DNA of 64,000 nucleotides, from NCBI GenBank assembly GCA_021780105.1, contig JAJXZJ010000046.1, positions 1-64,000 on the forward strand, written 5' to 3'. The notes beneath the pieces were generated by a model. It did no database searches. It was not told where the DNA came from and was given only the letters and a program-made list of their open reading frames with translations. Each line of letters opens with the position of its first letter. Within the stretch, counting starts at the first letter, position 1. The position numbers and the translations under genes are program-made. This DNA is from a bacterium (GTDB lineage Bacteria; Verrucomicrobiota; Verrucomicrobiia; Limisphaerales; J093). Below, in pieces: positions 39,277-47,857 of the stretch.

Positions 39277-39300
39277 CCTCTGTGTTTCTGTGGTTATTTC
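39277..39300. repeat. Dispersed short repeat at the nuoJ 3' end
   Basis: CCTCTGTGTTTCTGTGGTTA (39277-39296) belongs to the same short motif family as 28231-28254, 26848-26870 and 16381-16409. It overlaps the nuoJ stop codon (39294-39296). Confidence 0.45.
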
Positions 39301-39794
39301 AAATCCTTCTTGCTCAGCAAGATCACGCCCACCATCGCCACCAGCAGCAACACGGACAGGATTTCAAACGGCAGCAGGTAATGCTTGAACAGCAGCTCAC
39401 CCAACGCCGCCGTGCCACCTTCGAGGATGGGTTGCACTCCAATGCCGGCCGTTGTCTGGCCGATGGCGGTGCAGAAGAGAACGGCGATGATCGCCACCGC
39501 GAGGCCGCCGGCAATCACGGCAAACTTGCGGACCTTGCGGCGTTCCTCCTCCTTCAAGTCGAGCAGCATGATCACGAAGAGGAACAGCACCATGACAGCG
39601 CCGGCATAGACCAGCACTTGCACCGCCGCGAGGAAGAAGGCGTGCAGTTGCACAAACAGGCCGGCGAGTGACACGATCGTCAGCACCAAAAACATGGCGC
39701 TGGTGACCGGATTGCGGCTGAAGGGATTGGCCACGACCATCAGGGCGCAAAGAACCGTCAGAGCGGCGAACACGTAAAAGAAAACGGTTTGCAT
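39294..39794 (-). CDS. nuoJ: NADH-quinone oxidoreductase subunit J
   Basis: 166 aa from ATG 39794 (MQTVFFYVFAALTVLCALMV). It has about five membrane helices, and the conserved VQVLVYAGAVMVLFLFVIML segment includes the pi-bulge helix of complex I. The open frame extends upstream into repeat-like sequence that is not conserved. Unlike the usual nuoI-nuoJ adjacency, a hicBA module lies between the two genes. Confidence 0.95.
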   Translation of the reverse strand: MQTVFFYVFAALTVLCALMVVANPFSRNPVTSAMFLVLTIVSLAGLFVQLHAFFLAAVQVLVYAGAVMVLFLFVIMLLDLKEEERRKVRKFAVIAGGLAVAIIAVLFCTAIGQTTAGIGVQPILEGGTAALGELLFKHYLLPFEILSVLLLVAMVGVILLSKKDLK

Positions 39795-39924
39795 GCTTAG
39801 GCTCCGGCCCTTCTTGCTAGGGAACCCGAAATTTGAAATCCGAAAAGCGGCTGCCCCTGCTTCCGAGACGTTTTGAAGTGCGGGCTTCGGACGGCATTCA
39901 GGTTTTGGGTTTCGGATCTCATTC

Positions 39925-40140
39925 TCACAAATCCTTTGGCTCCAAGCCGGTTCTCCGGGCAATGCGCGCCATCATGTGCGGCCCGATTTCTTCACTGTCG
40001 TGAAAGGCGAACACAACGTCTGGCCATCCGGCGCGGTTGAGCACGCGATGCGAACCGCCCGACTCGCGCTTTATGCTCCAACCGATGCGCATCAGAGCGG
40101 CGAGTACTCTCCTTGCTTTGTGATATCCCCATTGGCTCAT
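39925..40140 (-). CDS. hicA: HicA-family mRNA interferase toxin
   Basis: 71 aa. A double-stranded-RNA-binding-like fold with KARRVLAALMRIGWSIKRES and GGSHRVL, which retains the catalytic histidine, followed by the HDSEEIGPHMMARIARRTGL end. HicA cleaves mRNA and is neutralised by HicB. The ATG overlaps the hicB stop (ATGA). The module sits inside the complex I operon on the coding strand, so it is probably cotranscribed with nuo genes as well as from its own promoter. Confidence 0.9.
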   Translation of the reverse strand: MSQWGYHKARRVLAALMRIGWSIKRESGGSHRVLNRAGWPDVVFAFHDSEEIGPHMMARIARRTGLEPKDL

Positions 40141-40343
40141 GCCGCCACAATGAAAGCCTCCGCCGCCGACGGGATGATCTCGCCGTGTTCGATGCGGTCT
40201 GCGACAACGCGCAACGCCAGAGCTTCGACCTTGCTCACGGCTTCTTCGCGCGTCTGACCATAGACCATCACGCCTGGCAAGTCCGGCACCTCGGCCAGCC
40301 AGCGTCCGTCTTCTTCGCGGTCAATTTCAATTTTCAGTTTCAT
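40137..40343 (-). CDS. hicB: HicB-family antitoxin
   Basis: 68 aa: KLKIEIDREEDGRWLAEVPD, PGVMVYGQTREEAVSKVEAL, then VADRIEHGEIIP. This is the short HicB type without a DNA-binding domain. It starts 10 bases after the nuoI stop and overlaps the hicA start. It binds and inhibits the HicA encoded next to it. Confidence 0.9.
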   Translation of the reverse strand: MKLKIEIDREEDGRWLAEVPDLPGVMVYGQTREEAVSKVEALALRVVADRIEHGEIIPSAAEAFIVAA

Positions 40344-40353
40344 AGGCAGCTTG

Positions 40354-40899
40354 TCATTGCTTCACGGGGAACATGTCCTGCGCCTTCGCCTCTTCCAGCT
40401 TGTGCTTCCACTTCTGAATCTTGTCCTGGTGCATGCCGCCAAGGGTCAGCAGTTTCTCTTTGTTGTAAATCATCTCGGCGCGGTTCGACCCGACGTGCGA
40501 CCAATCGCGCATCAGGAAGATCGCCTCCTCCGGGCAGACCTCCTGGCAGAAGCCGCAGAAGATGCAGCGGAGCATGTTGATCTCAAATTCGCGCGGCATC
40601 TTCTCCGCATTCAGACGGTCGGCTGGCACACCTTCCGGTCCGGGCGGCGTGATCTTGATCGCCTTGGGCGGGCAGACGAATTCGCAAAGCTGGCAGGAGA
40701 CGCACTTGGTGTTGCCGTCCTGGTCCCGCACCAGATACGGCGCGCCGCGGTAGCCCTCCGGGACGACCCAGCGCTCCTCCGGATACTGCATCGTCACCTT
40801 GCGCCGCAGCAGGTGGCGGAAGGTGATCTTGAAGCCGTTCCAGACCGCCGGTAAATACAGGCGTTCGGCCCAGTTCAATGGTTGACGTTTGACAATCAT
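40354..40899 (-). CDS. nuoI: NADH-quinone oxidoreductase subunit I
   Basis: 181 aa. Two ferredoxin-type 4Fe-4S motifs are complete: CVSCQLCEFVCP and CIFCGFCQEVCPEEAI, which carry clusters N6a and N6b. The N-terminal amphipathic part (NGFKITFRHLLRRKVTMQYP) is typical. A 100-base non-coding gap separates it from nuoH. Confidence 0.97.
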   Translation of the reverse strand: MIVKRQPLNWAERLYLPAVWNGFKITFRHLLRRKVTMQYPEERWVVPEGYRGAPYLVRDQDGNTKCVSCQLCEFVCPPKAIKITPPGPEGVPADRLNAEKMPREFEINMLRCIFCGFCQEVCPEEAIFLMRDWSHVGSNRAEMIYNKEKLLTLGGMHQDKIQKWKHKLEEAKAQDMFPVKQ

Positions 40900-40999
40900 G
40901 CGGCGGAACGGCAGGGGCGAAACACAGAGGCCAGGCCCCCGCGGATTTCAAAACGCGGACGGCGGTCGGTCGTCTGTGGCCGGGAATGTGTCATGCGTT

Positions 41000-42049
41000 T
41001 CAACTTTTCAGCCACAACCAGGTGGCCGTCACCACAATATTCGCCAGCGCCAGCGGCACCAGCCCTTTCCAGCCCAGGTTCATCAACTGGTCGTAACGGA
41101 ACCGCGGCCACATCCAGCGCACCCAGATGAACAGGACCAGCAACACCAGAAGTTTCGCCAGGAAAATCCCGATGTGCACCAAACCGCCCAGCACCGTGGC
41201 TGCGGGCTGGTCCAGTCCGAAAAACGGCAGCGTCCAGCCACCGAAGAACAGCGTCACCATCATCGCTGACGCGGCGATCATGTTGGCGTATTCGCCCATG
41301 AAAAACAGCGCGAATTTCATCGAGCTGTATTCCACGTTGTAGCCGCCAGCCAGTTCCTGCTCGGCCTCCGGGAGGTCGAACGGCGTGCGGTTGGTTTCGG
41401 CAAACGCGGCGCACAGGAAGATGGCAAACGCCAGCGGCTGCCGGAACACCAGCCAACTGAACAGCCCGTGCGTCTGGTCGCCGATCACCGTGCTCAGGTT
41501 CAGGTCGCCGACCAGCAGGAACAACGGGATCACCGACAGCCCCATCGCCACCTCGTAGGAAATCATCTGGGCGCTGGCCCGGATGCCGCCCATGAACGGA
41601 TACTTCGAGTTTGCCGCGTAACCGGCCAGCACGATGCCATACACTCCAAGCGACACAATGCCGAACGTGTAGAGAATGCCGACGTTCAGGTCCGCCACGA
41701 CCATCTTCTGGCTGCCCAATTGCGAGCCAAATGGAATGACTGCCAGCGTCAGCAGGCTGGGGATCATCACCAGCGCCGGCGCCAGCCAGTAATAGACCGG
41801 CCGGACGTGCGCCGGCATGAAATCCTCCTTCAAAAACGCCTTCACCGCGTCGGCCATCGGCTGGAGCAACCCCAACGGCCCGGCGCGATTCGGTCCCACA
41901 CGGTCCTGGATGAACGCGCACAGCCGCCGTTCGACGAGCACGATGTAAGCGACGATGAACAGCATCACCAGCACGGCCGGCACGACCTTCAGCGCGCTGA
42001 ACAGCACGAACTGCGAGGTCGGAGATAGATTGTTGAACCAGTTCATCAT
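41000..42049 (-). CDS. nuoH: NADH-quinone oxidoreductase subunit H
   Basis: 349 aa from ATG 42049, which overlaps the nuoG stop (ATGATGA). About eight membrane helices; the conserved family segments are ERRLCAFIQDRVGPNRAGPL, GYAANSKYPFMGGIRASAQM and AETNRTPFDLPEAEQELAGG, the latter forming part of the quinone channel. Length matches the family. Confidence 0.97.
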   Translation of the reverse strand: MMNWFNNLSPTSQFVLFSALKVVPAVLVMLFIVAYIVLVERRLCAFIQDRVGPNRAGPLGLLQPMADAVKAFLKEDFMPAHVRPVYYWLAPALVMIPSLLTLAVIPFGSQLGSQKMVVADLNVGILYTFGIVSLGVYGIVLAGYAANSKYPFMGGIRASAQMISYEVAMGLSVIPLFLLVGDLNLSTVIGDQTHGLFSWLVFRQPLAFAIFLCAAFAETNRTPFDLPEAEQELAGGYNVEYSSMKFALFFMGEYANMIAASAMMVTLFFGGWTLPFFGLDQPAATVLGGLVHIGIFLAKLLVLLVLFIWVRWMWPRFRYDQLMNLGWKGLVPLALANIVVTATWLWLKS

Positions 42050-43746
42050 TTGCCGGGTTCCAATGGCATCGTCACCCCCGAATCGCCCAACGCCGCCCAC
42101 CGCAGGCCGTGGAAGGCCGGAACCTCGCCGGCCATCTGGTTGAACAGACCCTCGATGGTTGCCGGCGCCCGCCGGTCGGTGATCAATTCCAGGAGTTCGC
42201 CCAGAAACTCCCATTCCGGCCGCGCGTCGCCCGGCGGCTCGACCGCCTTCGTGATGCGCTGCACGCGGCCGTGGATGTTGGTGAAGCTGCCGCGTTTCTC
42301 GGCCGGCGCGCAACCCGGCAACACGAAGTGCGCCAGCTTCGTCGTTTCGTTCGGCAGCACATTGCTCGCCACCAGCGTGTCCAAGCGGCCGAGCAGGTCC
42401 GCGCCCAGGCCGAAGCGGGTCACGTCCTCGCGGAACACGATCAGCGTTTTAATCAGGCCGTCGCGGATGCCCGCGGCGAAGTCGTTGAGATTCGCCCCGG
42501 CGGGCTTGGCCGAAATGCCCAGCAACCGCGCGCCGGCGGTGTTCGGATTTTTGTCGGCGTTGACCAGCAACCGGTCGCCATCGCCCAGGTGCGGGATTGT
42601 GTCCGTGGCCGCGCCCAGACGCTGGGCGAGCTTCCGGATCAGATAAAGCTCCTCGTTGGTCAGCCGCGCCGAGGCGACAATGGCGACCGACCCGGCCGTC
42701 GCGGGCCGCAGCCTGCCGGCGAGTTCCGCCAGCACGTCGCGCCACGTTCGCACTTCTGGCCGCGAACCGCGCGCGTCCTTCAACCGGTCGTCGCGGGCGA
42801 TCCATTTGTAATCCAGCCGGCCCGCGTCGCACATCCACGGCCCGTTCACGGCCGGATTATCGCGCGGCGTGTAGCGGTAGATGCGGTTTTCGCGTGAGCC
42901 GATCAGGAGGTTGCAGCCGGTGCCGCAACTGGGACAGACGGATTTGGTTTCCCGGAGGAACCAGACGCGCATCTCGAAGCGGAAATCCTTCGACGTGAGC
43001 GCGCCCACCGGGCAGAGGTCCACGGTGTTCAGCGTGTAATTGTTGTCGAATTTGTGGCCGGGATACGTGGCGATGGTGTTATAGCTGCCGCGGTTGACAA
43101 TGCCCAGCGCGTCATCGCCCACAAAGTCGCGCGTGAACCGGATGCAGCGCGTGCAGAGGATGCAGCGCTCGTCGTCGAGCATGATGCGCGGCCCCAGGTC
43201 AACCGCCTTCGGCTTGTGGACTTTCGCCTCAACGAACCGTGTCGCGGACTGGCCGTATTCGACCGAGTATTCCTGAAGCTTGCACTCGCCGGCTTGATCA
43301 CAGATCGGGCAGTCGAGCGGATGGTTGATGAGCAGGAACTCGAGCACGCCCTGCCGCATCGCCTTCACGCCCGGCGTGTTCGCATAGATCTCCATGCCCG
43401 GCGACACCGGCGTGGCGCAGGCGATGGCCGGCCGCGGCGACTTGTTGATGACCGCCGAGCCGTCCGGGTTCGTCACCGGCTTGCGGTCCGGCCCCAGCGC
43501 GGGCGTGCCGAACTCGACCAGGCACATGCGGCAGTTGCCCGCCACGGGAAGCTGCGGGTGGTAGCAATAATGCGGAATCGTGACCCCGGCGGCCTCGCAA
43601 GCCTGGATCATTGTCGTCGGCACCAGCTTGCCCTGCCAGTCCGGCGAAAGCTTCGGGACCACGACGACCTGGCCGTCCACCTTGACGGTGATCCTGTCCA
43701 CCGGCGGCGCGGGCTTGAAAACTTTGGCTGTTGCTGCTTCTGACAT
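42046..43746 (-). CDS. nuoG: NADH-quinone oxidoreductase subunit G, short form
   Basis: 566 aa, much shorter than the 900-aa enterobacterial protein. The N-terminal 2Fe-2S domain has Cys61, Cys72, Cys75 and Cys110; the His/Cys cluster has His142, Cys146, Cys149 and Cys155; a 4Fe-4S ferredoxin site has Cys195, Cys198, Cys201 and Cys245. A further CPSCGTGC site (271-278) begins the molybdopterin-oxidoreductase-like part, which is truncated but ends cleanly. It transfers electrons from NuoF to NuoI. The short C-terminal part is compatible with function, as it carries no essential cluster. Confidence 0.95.
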   Translation of the reverse strand: MSEAATAKVFKPAPPVDRITVKVDGQVVVVPKLSPDWQGKLVPTTMIQACEAAGVTIPHYCYHPQLPVAGNCRMCLVEFGTPALGPDRKPVTNPDGSAVINKSPRPAIACATPVSPGMEIYANTPGVKAMRQGVLEFLLINHPLDCPICDQAGECKLQEYSVEYGQSATRFVEAKVHKPKAVDLGPRIMLDDERCILCTRCIRFTRDFVGDDALGIVNRGSYNTIATYPGHKFDNNYTLNTVDLCPVGALTSKDFRFEMRVWFLRETKSVCPSCGTGCNLLIGSRENRIYRYTPRDNPAVNGPWMCDAGRLDYKWIARDDRLKDARGSRPEVRTWRDVLAELAGRLRPATAGSVAIVASARLTNEELYLIRKLAQRLGAATDTIPHLGDGDRLLVNADKNPNTAGARLLGISAKPAGANLNDFAAGIRDGLIKTLIVFREDVTRFGLGADLLGRLDTLVASNVLPNETTKLAHFVLPGCAPAEKRGSFTNIHGRVQRITKAVEPPGDARPEWEFLGELLELITDRRAPATIEGLFNQMAGEVPAFHGLRWAALGDSGVTMPLEPGK

Positions 43747-43751
43747 CGAAA

Positions 43752-45164
43752 TCAGGTTTTCGTCGCGGCTTGACCGTTATTCTGACGCCGGGCTTGGTCC
43801 GCCGCCCCTTTCGCGGCGAATTCGTCCTTGAACTTGCCGACGAAACTCTGCACCGGCCATGAACATGCTTCGCCGAAGGCGCAAATCGTGCGGCCGCCGG
43901 GGATGTTATCAGCAATTTTCGCCAGGTAATCCGCGTCCTGCGCCCGGCCACCGCCGTGGGTGAGGCGATCCAGCGCCTTGCTCATCCACAACGAACCCTC
44001 GCGGCAGGGTGTGCATTGGCCGCAGCTTTCGTGCGCGAAAAACGTGCTGATGTTCGCCAGCGCGGCGACGATGTCGGTCGAGTCGTCCAGCACGATGACG
44101 GCACCCGAGCCGGACATGCTGCCCGCCGCCATGAGCGACGTGAAGTCATAAGGCAGGTCGAGCACGTCCAGTTCGTTGACCGTTTCCTTGCCGTCGGGGC
44201 CGCGGCCTTTGAGCTTCACCTTTTCGCCGGCCTTGAAAACTTTGGAAGACACGCCGCCGGGAATGATCGTCTTGAGCTTCCGGCCGTCGCGCAAGCCGCC
44301 GCCAAAGGCCGGGTCGAAGATGATTTCGCGCAACGTCGCCTTGCCGACTTCGACCTCGAAGTAGCCGGGCCGCTGCACCTGGCCGCTGAGGCAGACGATG
44401 CGCGTGCCGGTGTTGTTTGGCGTGCCGAGTTTCGCGTATTCCGCGCCGCCCATCGCGACAATGTGCTTCACATGGCAGAGGGTCTCGACGTTGTTGACGA
44501 TCGTCGGGCACTGGTAAAGCCCCAAGACGGCGGGGAAGTAGGGCGGTTTGATGCGCGGATACGGGCGTTTGCCTTCGAGCGATTCGATCAAGCCGGTTTC
44601 CTCGCCGCAGATGTAAGCGCCGGCGCCGCGGTGGACGTGAATCTCCAGATCAAAGCCCGCGGCCAGGATGTTCCGGCCGAGGAAGCCCGCCGCTCTGGCC
44701 TCGGCGATGGCCCGGTTGAGAATCTTCGCGCCTTCGACGAACTCGCCGCGGATGTAGATGTAGGCGAGGCGAACGTCATTCGCGAAGCTGGAGATGATCA
44801 TGCCCTCCAGCAACTGGTGCGGGTCCTTGTAGATGATCTGCCGGTCCTTGAATGTGCCCGGCTCGGACTCGTCGGCGTTGCAAACGAGGTAAATCGGCTT
44901 GCCGCTTTTGCGGTCCACCAGCGACCACTTCATGCCGCAGGAAAACCCGGCGCCCCCGCGGCCGCGCAGGCCGGAGGTCGTGACCTCCTGGCGAAGTTGT
45001 TCCTGCGGACTGAGGGTCTTCCCGTCGGGCGTCGTCTTCGGTGCCAGCGCCAGCGCCTTTTTCAACACGTCGTAGCCGCCGTGACGCTGATAGCAGGCGA
45101 GGTCCGGCGTGTAGCCGGGGGTGTCGGCGTGTTTCAGAATGAGGCGGTGCTCGACGGCAGGCAT
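43752..45164 (-). CDS. nuoF: NADH-quinone oxidoreductase subunit F
   Basis: 470 aa from ATG 45164 (MPAVEHRLILKHADTPGY). It binds NADH and FMN: the GLRGRGGAGFSCGMKW glycine-rich loop, VCNADESEPGTFKDR and the AYICGEETGLIESLEGKRP segment are all present. The N3 cluster motif CGQCTPCREG is intact. It lies 5 bases before nuoG. Upstream it is separated from nuoE by a lipoprotein gene and a tRNA gene on the opposite strand. Confidence 0.97.
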   Translation of the reverse strand: MPAVEHRLILKHADTPGYTPDLACYQRHGGYDVLKKALALAPKTTPDGKTLSPQEQLRQEVTTSGLRGRGGAGFSCGMKWSLVDRKSGKPIYLVCNADESEPGTFKDRQIIYKDPHQLLEGMIISSFANDVRLAYIYIRGEFVEGAKILNRAIAEARAAGFLGRNILAAGFDLEIHVHRGAGAYICGEETGLIESLEGKRPYPRIKPPYFPAVLGLYQCPTIVNNVETLCHVKHIVAMGGAEYAKLGTPNNTGTRIVCLSGQVQRPGYFEVEVGKATLREIIFDPAFGGGLRDGRKLKTIIPGGVSSKVFKAGEKVKLKGRGPDGKETVNELDVLDLPYDFTSLMAAGSMSGSGAVIVLDDSTDIVAALANISTFFAHESCGQCTPCREGSLWMSKALDRLTHGGGRAQDADYLAKIADNIPGGRTICAFGEACSWPVQSFVGKFKDEFAAKGAADQARRQNNGQAATKT

Positions 45165-45171
45165 GGCGCGG

Positions 45172-45366
45172 TTAGAAGGAATCGGTTTCAGTCGCGGCCG
45201 GCGGAATGGCGGCTGCCGGCTCGCTGTGGGCGGCGGCGAGCGCGTGGCTGGCCGGAAGCTCAAGCCGGGACTGCGGGTTCAGCCGGACGCAGCCCGCCAG
45301 CGACACCAGCCCCGCGGCGAGCAGGGCCAACTCCATCGAACGCCGGAGGATGCTTGACTTGTCCAT
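45172..45366 (-). CDS. Small predicted lipoprotein between nuoE and nuoF
   Basis: 64 aa from ATG 45366. MDKSSILRRSMELALLAAGL is followed by VSLAGC, a good lipobox with Cys at about position 26, then a short polar tail. It ends 7 bases upstream of nuoF on the same strand, so it would be cotranslated with nuoF. No homologue is recognised. It is easily missed because a longer out-of-context frame covers it. Confidence 0.6.
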   Translation of the reverse strand: MDKSSILRRSMELALLAAGLVSLAGCVRLNPQSRLELPASHALAAAHSEPAAAIPPAATETDSF

Positions 45367-45397
45367 CGAATTCCCTAGCTTTGCCAGCCGCCTCGCT

Positions 45398-45471
45398 TGC
45401 CGAGTGGTGTAACGGTAGCACAGCAGACTCTGGATCTGTTTGTCATGGTTCAAATCCATGCTCGGCAGCCA
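45398..45471 (+). tRNA. tRNA-Gln (CTG anticodon)
   Basis: A complete cloverleaf: acceptor TGCCGAG pairs with CTCGGCA; D arm GTG...CAC; anticodon stem GCAGA/TCTGT with loop CTCTGGA, giving anticodon CTG (reads CAG); T arm CATGG-TTCAAAT-CCATG; discriminator G and an encoded CCA. It is on the plus strand, opposite to the surrounding nuo operon, whose transcript must run antisense through it. Confidence 0.95.
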
Positions 45472-45473
45472 AT

Positions 45474-45962
45474 TCATGACGTGTATTTCCCGATGATTTC
45501 GTCGGCCTTTTGCGGCGTCACGCCTTCGTAGAAATCGTCGTTCACCATCATCACCGGCGCCGTGCCGCAACTCGCCAGACACTCGACGAACTCGACCGTG
45601 AACCGCCCGTCCTTCGTCGTCTGCGCGCCGTGCGCGTGGGCGTCGAGTCCGAGCTTCGCGCATAGTTGGCGGTGCAGTTCGTGCGAACCGCCCAGCGCGC
45701 AGCTCAGCGTCCGGCAGATTTTCAAGTGGAACCTCCCCACCGGCTGCTGCCGGAACATCGGGTAAAACGTGACCAGTTCGAGGACGTTGATCGGCTGTAG
45801 CCCCAGCTTGGCGGCGGTCCATTCCATCGCCGCCGGCGTGAGATAGCCGAAGTGGTCTTGCAGCGCGTGGAGCACCATGAGGCTGGCGCTGCGCTTCTGT
45901 GGGTAATGCGAGACGAGTTCGTCAATCTCGGCTTCGAGGTTGGCAGGAACGGCAAATGTCAT
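45474..45962 (-). CDS. nuoE: NADH-quinone oxidoreductase subunit E
   Basis: 162 aa from ATG 45962, which overlaps the nuoD stop. This is the thioredoxin-like 2Fe-2S subunit; the four cluster ligands lie in CRTLSC and ECLASCG. Conserved ELVTFYPMFRQQPVG is present. Length is normal. Its stop lies 2 bases from the end of the opposing tRNA-Gln gene. Confidence 0.96.
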   Translation of the reverse strand: MTFAVPANLEAEIDELVSHYPQKRSASLMVLHALQDHFGYLTPAAMEWTAAKLGLQPINVLELVTFYPMFRQQPVGRFHLKICRTLSCALGGSHELHRQLCAKLGLDAHAHGAQTTKDGRFTVEFVECLASCGTAPVMMVNDDFYEGVTPQKADEIIGKYTS

Positions 45963-47230
45963 CGGTCGCACTCTCCCATGACGAAGTCGAAAGATCCCAG
46001 AATGGATACCGTGTCACTCATCAGATGGCCGGGCAACAGCCGCGGCAGGATGCTCAGATTGACGAACGAAGGCGCGCGAATCTTCAGCCGATACGGCGTG
46101 CCGCCGCCGCGGCTGTGGATGTAGAACCCGAGTTCGCCCTTCGGATTTTCCGCGCCGAAATAGACCTCGCCCGCCGGTGCGTTCACACCCTGGGTCACGA
46201 GGATGAACTGGTGGATCAATTCCTCCATGCCGGTCAGCACCTTGTCCTTCGGCGGCAGCACGGTCTTGCCGTCGGGAACGTTCACCGGACCACCGGGAAG
46301 CTGGTCGAGGCATTGGTGGATGATCCGCACGCTCTGCCGCATTTCCTCCATGCGGACGAGATAGCGGTCGTAGCAATCGCCCACCGTGCCGCGTGGCACG
46401 TCGAATTTCAGCCGGTCATAAACCAGATACGGATGCGCCTTGCGCACGTCGTAATCCACGCCACTGGCACGCAGGTTCGGGCCGGTGAGCGCGTAGTCAA
46501 TTGCCAGCTCTGGCGAAATCACGCCGACGTCCTTCGTGCGGTCCACCCAGATGCGGTTGCGGGTCAGCAATTGCTCCACCTCGTCGATGGCCACCACGAC
46601 TTCGCGCAGGAACTGCCGGCATTGGTCGGTCCAGCCCGGCGGCAGGTCGCGCATCAAGCCGCCGATCCGCGTGTAGCTGGTGGTGAACCGCGCGCCGCTG
46701 AGCGCCTCGCACAAATTATAAATCTTCTCCCGCTCGGTGAACGTATAAAGGAACACCGTCATCGCTCCCACGTCCATGGCGAAGCAGCCGATGCCGAGCA
46801 GATGCGACGAAATGCGCGCCAGCTCGCAGCAGATCACCCGGATGTATTGGCAGCGCGGGGTCAACTGCCGGTCAATGCCCAGCAACTTCTCGACCGCCAG
46901 CGCGTAGGCCACGTTGTTTGCCAGCGGCGCCAGATAATCCAGCCGGTCGGTGTAGGGAATAAACTGGGTGTAGGTCATGTTCTCGGCGATCTTCTCGTCG
47001 CCGCGATGCAAATAACCCACGTCCGGCTCCGCCTTGGTGATGACCTCGCCGTCGAGTTCGAGCACAATCCGCAGCACGCCGTGCGTGGACGGGTGCGATG
47101 GTCCCATGTTCAGGACCATTTTCTCGCCCGGCAAATCCATCGCGTCCGCGTCCGCCGGCGCCGATGACTGCACGGCCGCCGCCGCTTGCGCAGCGGTGTC
47201 GCGGATCTCCATTTCTCGAACTTCCGGCAT
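45959..47230 (-). CDS. nuoD: NADH-quinone oxidoreductase subunit D
   Basis: 423 aa. This 49-kDa-type subunit forms the quinone-binding site. Signatures: MVLNMGPSHPSTHGVLRIVL, VGYLHRGDEKIAENMTYTQF, GALTGPNLRASGVDYD-like region, and C-terminal VSILGSFDFVMGECDR. An N-terminal extension of about 30 residues rich in Ala/Asp is not conserved. Confidence 0.97.
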   Translation of the reverse strand: MPEVREMEIRDTAAQAAAAVQSSAPADADAMDLPGEKMVLNMGPSHPSTHGVLRIVLELDGEVITKAEPDVGYLHRGDEKIAENMTYTQFIPYTDRLDYLAPLANNVAYALAVEKLLGIDRQLTPRCQYIRVICCELARISSHLLGIGCFAMDVGAMTVFLYTFTEREKIYNLCEALSGARFTTSYTRIGGLMRDLPPGWTDQCRQFLREVVVAIDEVEQLLTRNRIWVDRTKDVGVISPELAIDYALTGPNLRASGVDYDVRKAHPYLVYDRLKFDVPRGTVGDCYDRYLVRMEEMRQSVRIIHQCLDQLPGGPVNVPDGKTVLPPKDKVLTGMEELIHQFILVTQGVNAPAGEVYFGAENPKGELGFYIHSRGGGTPYRLKIRAPSFVNLSILPRLLPGHLMSDTVSILGSFDFVMGECDR

Positions 47231-47261
47231 GATAATCAGTCGTTCCGCCTTGCGGATTGGC

Positions 47262-47840
47262 TCAGTTTTCCGGCGTCTTCGCTCGCGGCTCGCGCTCGAT
47301 CGTGTCCCGGCCTCCGGGCGACGTTACAAACGGCCCGCCTTCGATCGGCGCGGTCTTCGTGAACGCGATGTCCGGCAGTTCGGTCGGCTTGCCGCCGAGC
47401 GGAAAGTCCTTCCGCAACGGATGATACGGATAGCCTTCCCACATGATGATCCGCCGCAGGTCCGGGTGCCAGCGGAACCGGATGCCCATCAAATCATAAA
47501 TCTCGCGCTCGTGCCAGTTTGCCGTGGCCCAGACCTTCGTTACCGACGGCAGCTCGGATTTCTCTTCGCTCACGTCGGTCTTGAGCCGCAGGTGGCAACG
47601 GTGCGTCAGACTGTAAAGCTCGTAAACCACCGTCCAGCGCGGGTCCTCGCCATAATGATCCACGCTGGTGATGTCGAGCAGCAAATCGAATCGCAGCGTC
47701 CGTTTGGCGTGGGTGCAGATTTCGCCGATCCGTTCGGCGTCGGTGAGCTTGAGCGTCACCTCGTCGCGGAACACCACCGGCTCGGACAGGACGTTGCCGA
47801 AGCGGAGTCGCAATTGTCGGGCCAGTTCGTGGGAGGTCAT
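47262..47840 (-). CDS. nuoC: NADH-quinone oxidoreductase subunit C
   Basis: 192 aa from ATG 47840 (MTSHELARQLRLRFGN). The conserved core is HEREIYDLMGIRFRWHPDLR followed by WEGYPYHPLRKDFPL. This 30-kDa-type subunit lies in the peripheral arm next to NuoD. It is a separate gene, not fused to nuoD as in E. coli. Confidence 0.96.
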   Translation of the reverse strand: MTSHELARQLRLRFGNVLSEPVVFRDEVTLKLTDAERIGEICTHAKRTLRFDLLLDITSVDHYGEDPRWTVVYELYSLTHRCHLRLKTDVSEEKSELPSVTKVWATANWHEREIYDLMGIRFRWHPDLRRIIMWEGYPYHPLRKDFPLGGKPTELPDIAFTKTAPIEGGPFVTSPGGRDTIEREPRAKTPEN

Positions 47841-47857
47841 GCCGGGAGCGGTCGGGG

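Noticed and set aside
45172-45822. A 216-codon minus-strand frame covering the lipoprotein and part of nuoE
   Set aside because: Only its last 64 codons look real (lipobox and spacing to nuoF); the rest crosses the tRNA and nuoE in a wrong frame.
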